Positions 62,629-64,000 of a DNA stretch of 64,000 nucleotides are shown here, one piece after another. The notes under the pieces are model-generated. The model made no database searches. It was given only the letters and a program-made list of their open reading frames with translations, and was not told the DNA's origin. The DNA comes from CAZVKN01 sp964627035. GTDB lineage: Bacteria; Electryoneota; AABM5-125-24; Hatepunaeales; Hatepunaeaceae. Each line of letters opens with the position of its first letter. Within the stretch, counting starts at the first letter, position 1. Made by a program: the position numbers and the translations under genes. The DNA lies in contig CAZVKN010000001.1 in NCBI GenBank assembly GCA_964627035.1, positions 62,001 through 126,000 on the forward strand, read 5' to 3'.

Positions 62629-64000
62629 TCAGACGTAAAGTGAGACAAAATTAAAGGTGTTAACGTCAACCAAGCCTCTGTCAGTCAGCTTTAATTCCGG
62701 TATCACAGGAAGAGCGAGGAAGCTAAGTGCCATGAACGGATCATCCAAAACACACCCCAAACGATGAGATGAAGAAATCAAGCTATTCTCCTGTTTGGAC
62801 AGTTCAGAGATCGGTCTATCACTCATCAAACCCGCAATCGGAAGCTCCATCTCGGATATTATGGTTTTACCTTCAGACACAATTTGCCCGCCGCCTATAT
62901 CAATCAGCCTGTTAGTGGCTGTACAGATAGATTGATCATCCACTCCGACAGCAATTATGTTGTGTGAGTCATGGGCAACTGTTGAAGCTAACGCTCCTTT
63001 TTTTATCCCGAATCCTTTTACAAAACCGACACTCATACCACCTCTACCGCTGTATCTCTCAATGACGACCAGCTTCAGAATATCCCTGTCACTGTCTGAT
63101 ATTACCTGCTCATTGACACATGTTGGATCGAGAATTAAAGCTTTCGTTGTTAATTGGTTCGGCACAATATCAATTACTCTGATAGGTTTCTTTCTATCAG
63201 GTACAGTTAGTTTATCATTGCTTAGTGAAGGAACTTCGAGCTGTTTACATGGAATGACTGTTTGTGTATTCTCAGTTTCTTCTATTACCTTGCCGCTCGC
63301 AGCAACTAACTCACCGCCTTTCCAAACCCTATTCACTCTGATGTCTTTCAAATCGGCAAACTCCACCAAATCTGCACGCCAACCGGGAGCAATACCACCC
63401 ACTCTTTCCAGCCGATAGGTTTCTGCAGGATTAAGAGTCACCATCTTTATAGCAATAATCGGATCTAAACCCAGATATATAGCTTTCTTCACAATAGCGT
63501 CAATATGTCCTTCTTCAAACAGATCGCCCGGTCTGCGATCATCCGACACAAACATCATCCTTCGCTCAGTCTCAGCGGTGACCAGAGGCAGTAGAGCCTC
63601 CAGGTTGCGGGCTGTGCTACCTTCACGAACCATAACCCTCATTCCCTTCGACAGTTTTTCGGAGGCTTCTTCGATATTTGTACACTCGTGATCGGTTGAT
63701 GCTCCACCGACCAAGTAGGTAGAAAGCTGCCGTCCTGACAAATATGGTGAATGTCCGTCAATAGGTAACTTGTTGCGTACCAAAGATAATTTGCTAATTA
63801 CCTCATCTATTCCATTAACTACACCAGGGAAATTCATCATCTCACCGAGCGCGACAAAACGCTCCTCATCCAACAGGGTTGACAGCTTGTTCACATCGAG
63901 CACAGTACCAGATGTTTCCATATTAGTCGCCGGAACACACGAAGGAATCGTGTAGTAGATGTCAATGGGCAAGTCACGAGCATTCTCAAGCATAAACTTG
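62629..64000 (-). CDS. ade: Adenine deaminase, C-terminal 457 residues (partial; N-terminus off the window)
   Basis: The frame stays open to the window edge, so the N-terminal part, including the first metal-binding His motif, is missing. The rest is clearly adenine deaminase: VGGASTDHECTN, VREGSTARNLEALLPLV, FVSDDRRPGDLFEEGHID, TLNPAETYRLERVGGIAPGWRADLV and the C-terminal AHDSHNIIAVGVDDQ and SSSHRLGCVLDDPFMALSFL. The enzyme deaminates adenine to hypoxanthine in purine salvage. The distance to the phosphohexomutase (68 bases) permits cotranscription. Confidence 0.95.
   Translation of the reverse strand, partial: KFMLENARDLPIDIYYTIPSCVPATNMETSGTVLDVNKLSTLLDEERFVALGEMMNFPGVVNGIDEVISKLSLVRNKLPIDGHSPYLSGRQLSTYLVGGASTDHECTNIEEASEKLSKGMRVMVREGSTARNLEALLPLVTAETERRMMFVSDDRRPGDLFEEGHIDAIVKKAIYLGLDPIIAIKMVTLNPAETYRLERVGGIAPGWRADLVEFADLKDIRVNRVWKGGELVAASGKVIEETENTQTVIPCKQLEVPSLSNDKLTVPDRKKPIRVIDIVPNQLTTKALILDPTCVNEQVISDSDRDILKLVVIERYSGRGGMSVGFVKGFGIKKGALASTVAHDSHNIIAVGVDDQSICTATNRLIDIGGGQIVSEGKTIISEMELPIAGLMSDRPISELSKQENSLISSSHRLGCVLDDPFMALSFLALPVIPELKLTDRGLVDVNTFNFVSLYV

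Noticed and set aside
1..64000. CRISPR arrays, tRNA or rRNA genes, prophage or IS transposase
   Set aside because: I looked in all gaps and saw no regularly spaced direct repeats, no cloverleaf-like sequences and no transposase or integrase frame.

Overview
The window looks like a chromosomal segment of an uncultured diderm bacterium, most likely from a candidate phylum of the FCB (Fibrobacteres-Chlorobi-Bacteroidetes) superphylum. Support for a diderm: lpxA (lipid A), a LolC/E-type permease, a site-2 protease of RseP type, a LolB-like lipoprotein and many lipobox signal peptides. Support for FCB affinity: four large secreted proteins end in a domain that begins with a PNPFN motif and matches the type IX secretion (T9SS) type A sorting signal. 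The phylum cannot be fixed from this sequence alone. GC content looks moderate (by eye in the mid 40s, not computed). I see no phage, IS, tRNA, rRNA or CRISPR.

Layout. (1) 1-911, plus strand: end of pyrH, frr, and a small ferredoxin, closed by a terminator. (2) About 980-29720, minus strand: a long run of mostly housekeeping genes: uvrB, proline dehydrogenase, a TPR protein, dtd, dnaE, an RsuA/RluB-family pseudouridine synthase, slipin, gcvPA-gcvH, accC-accB, efp, NUDIX, ligA, lepB, an MBL hydrolase, a TPR/beta-propeller lipoprotein, trxB, peroxiredoxin, cutA, ggt, lolC/E, lysS, rodZ-like, and an archaeal-type gatD. (3) 29.9-40.7 kb, plus strand: pyrF, then a tightly packed envelope operon (lpxA, lipM-like ligase, dxr, rseP, TPR lipoprotein, LolB-like lipoprotein, three glycosyltransferases, mutM). 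(4) 41.2-48.3 kb, plus strand: two secreted subtilases and a non-enzymatic secreted protein, all with T9SS C-terminal domains; then leuS. (5) 51.0-64.0 kb, minus strand: ade (partial), a phosphohexomutase, glgC, aconitase, a rhodanese-like lipoprotein, a third T9SS subtilase, a pentapeptide-repeat protein, an MBL hydrolase and TatT-DctP-DctQ of a TRAP transporter.

How the genes work together. The minus-strand run joins fatty-acid precursor synthesis (accBC), glycine cleavage (gcvH, gcvPA), DNA replication and repair (dnaE, ligA, uvrB) and translation (efp, lysS, gatD, dtd). The plus-strand operon serves envelope building. The 41-57 kb stretch has an export theme: T9SS-targeted proteases, a shared duplicated 'GW' module in two secreted proteins, and a TatT-associated TRAP uptake system whose large permease is not in its usual place.

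Most notable observations: a GatD protein of the archaeal tRNA-dependent amidotransferase in a bacterial genome; a dispersed intergenic palindromic repeat (five copies) whose hairpin arms show compensatory changes; the duplicated GW module; a TatT-DctP-DctQ cluster lacking dctM, placed at the end of a predicted eight-gene operon that starts with aconitase.
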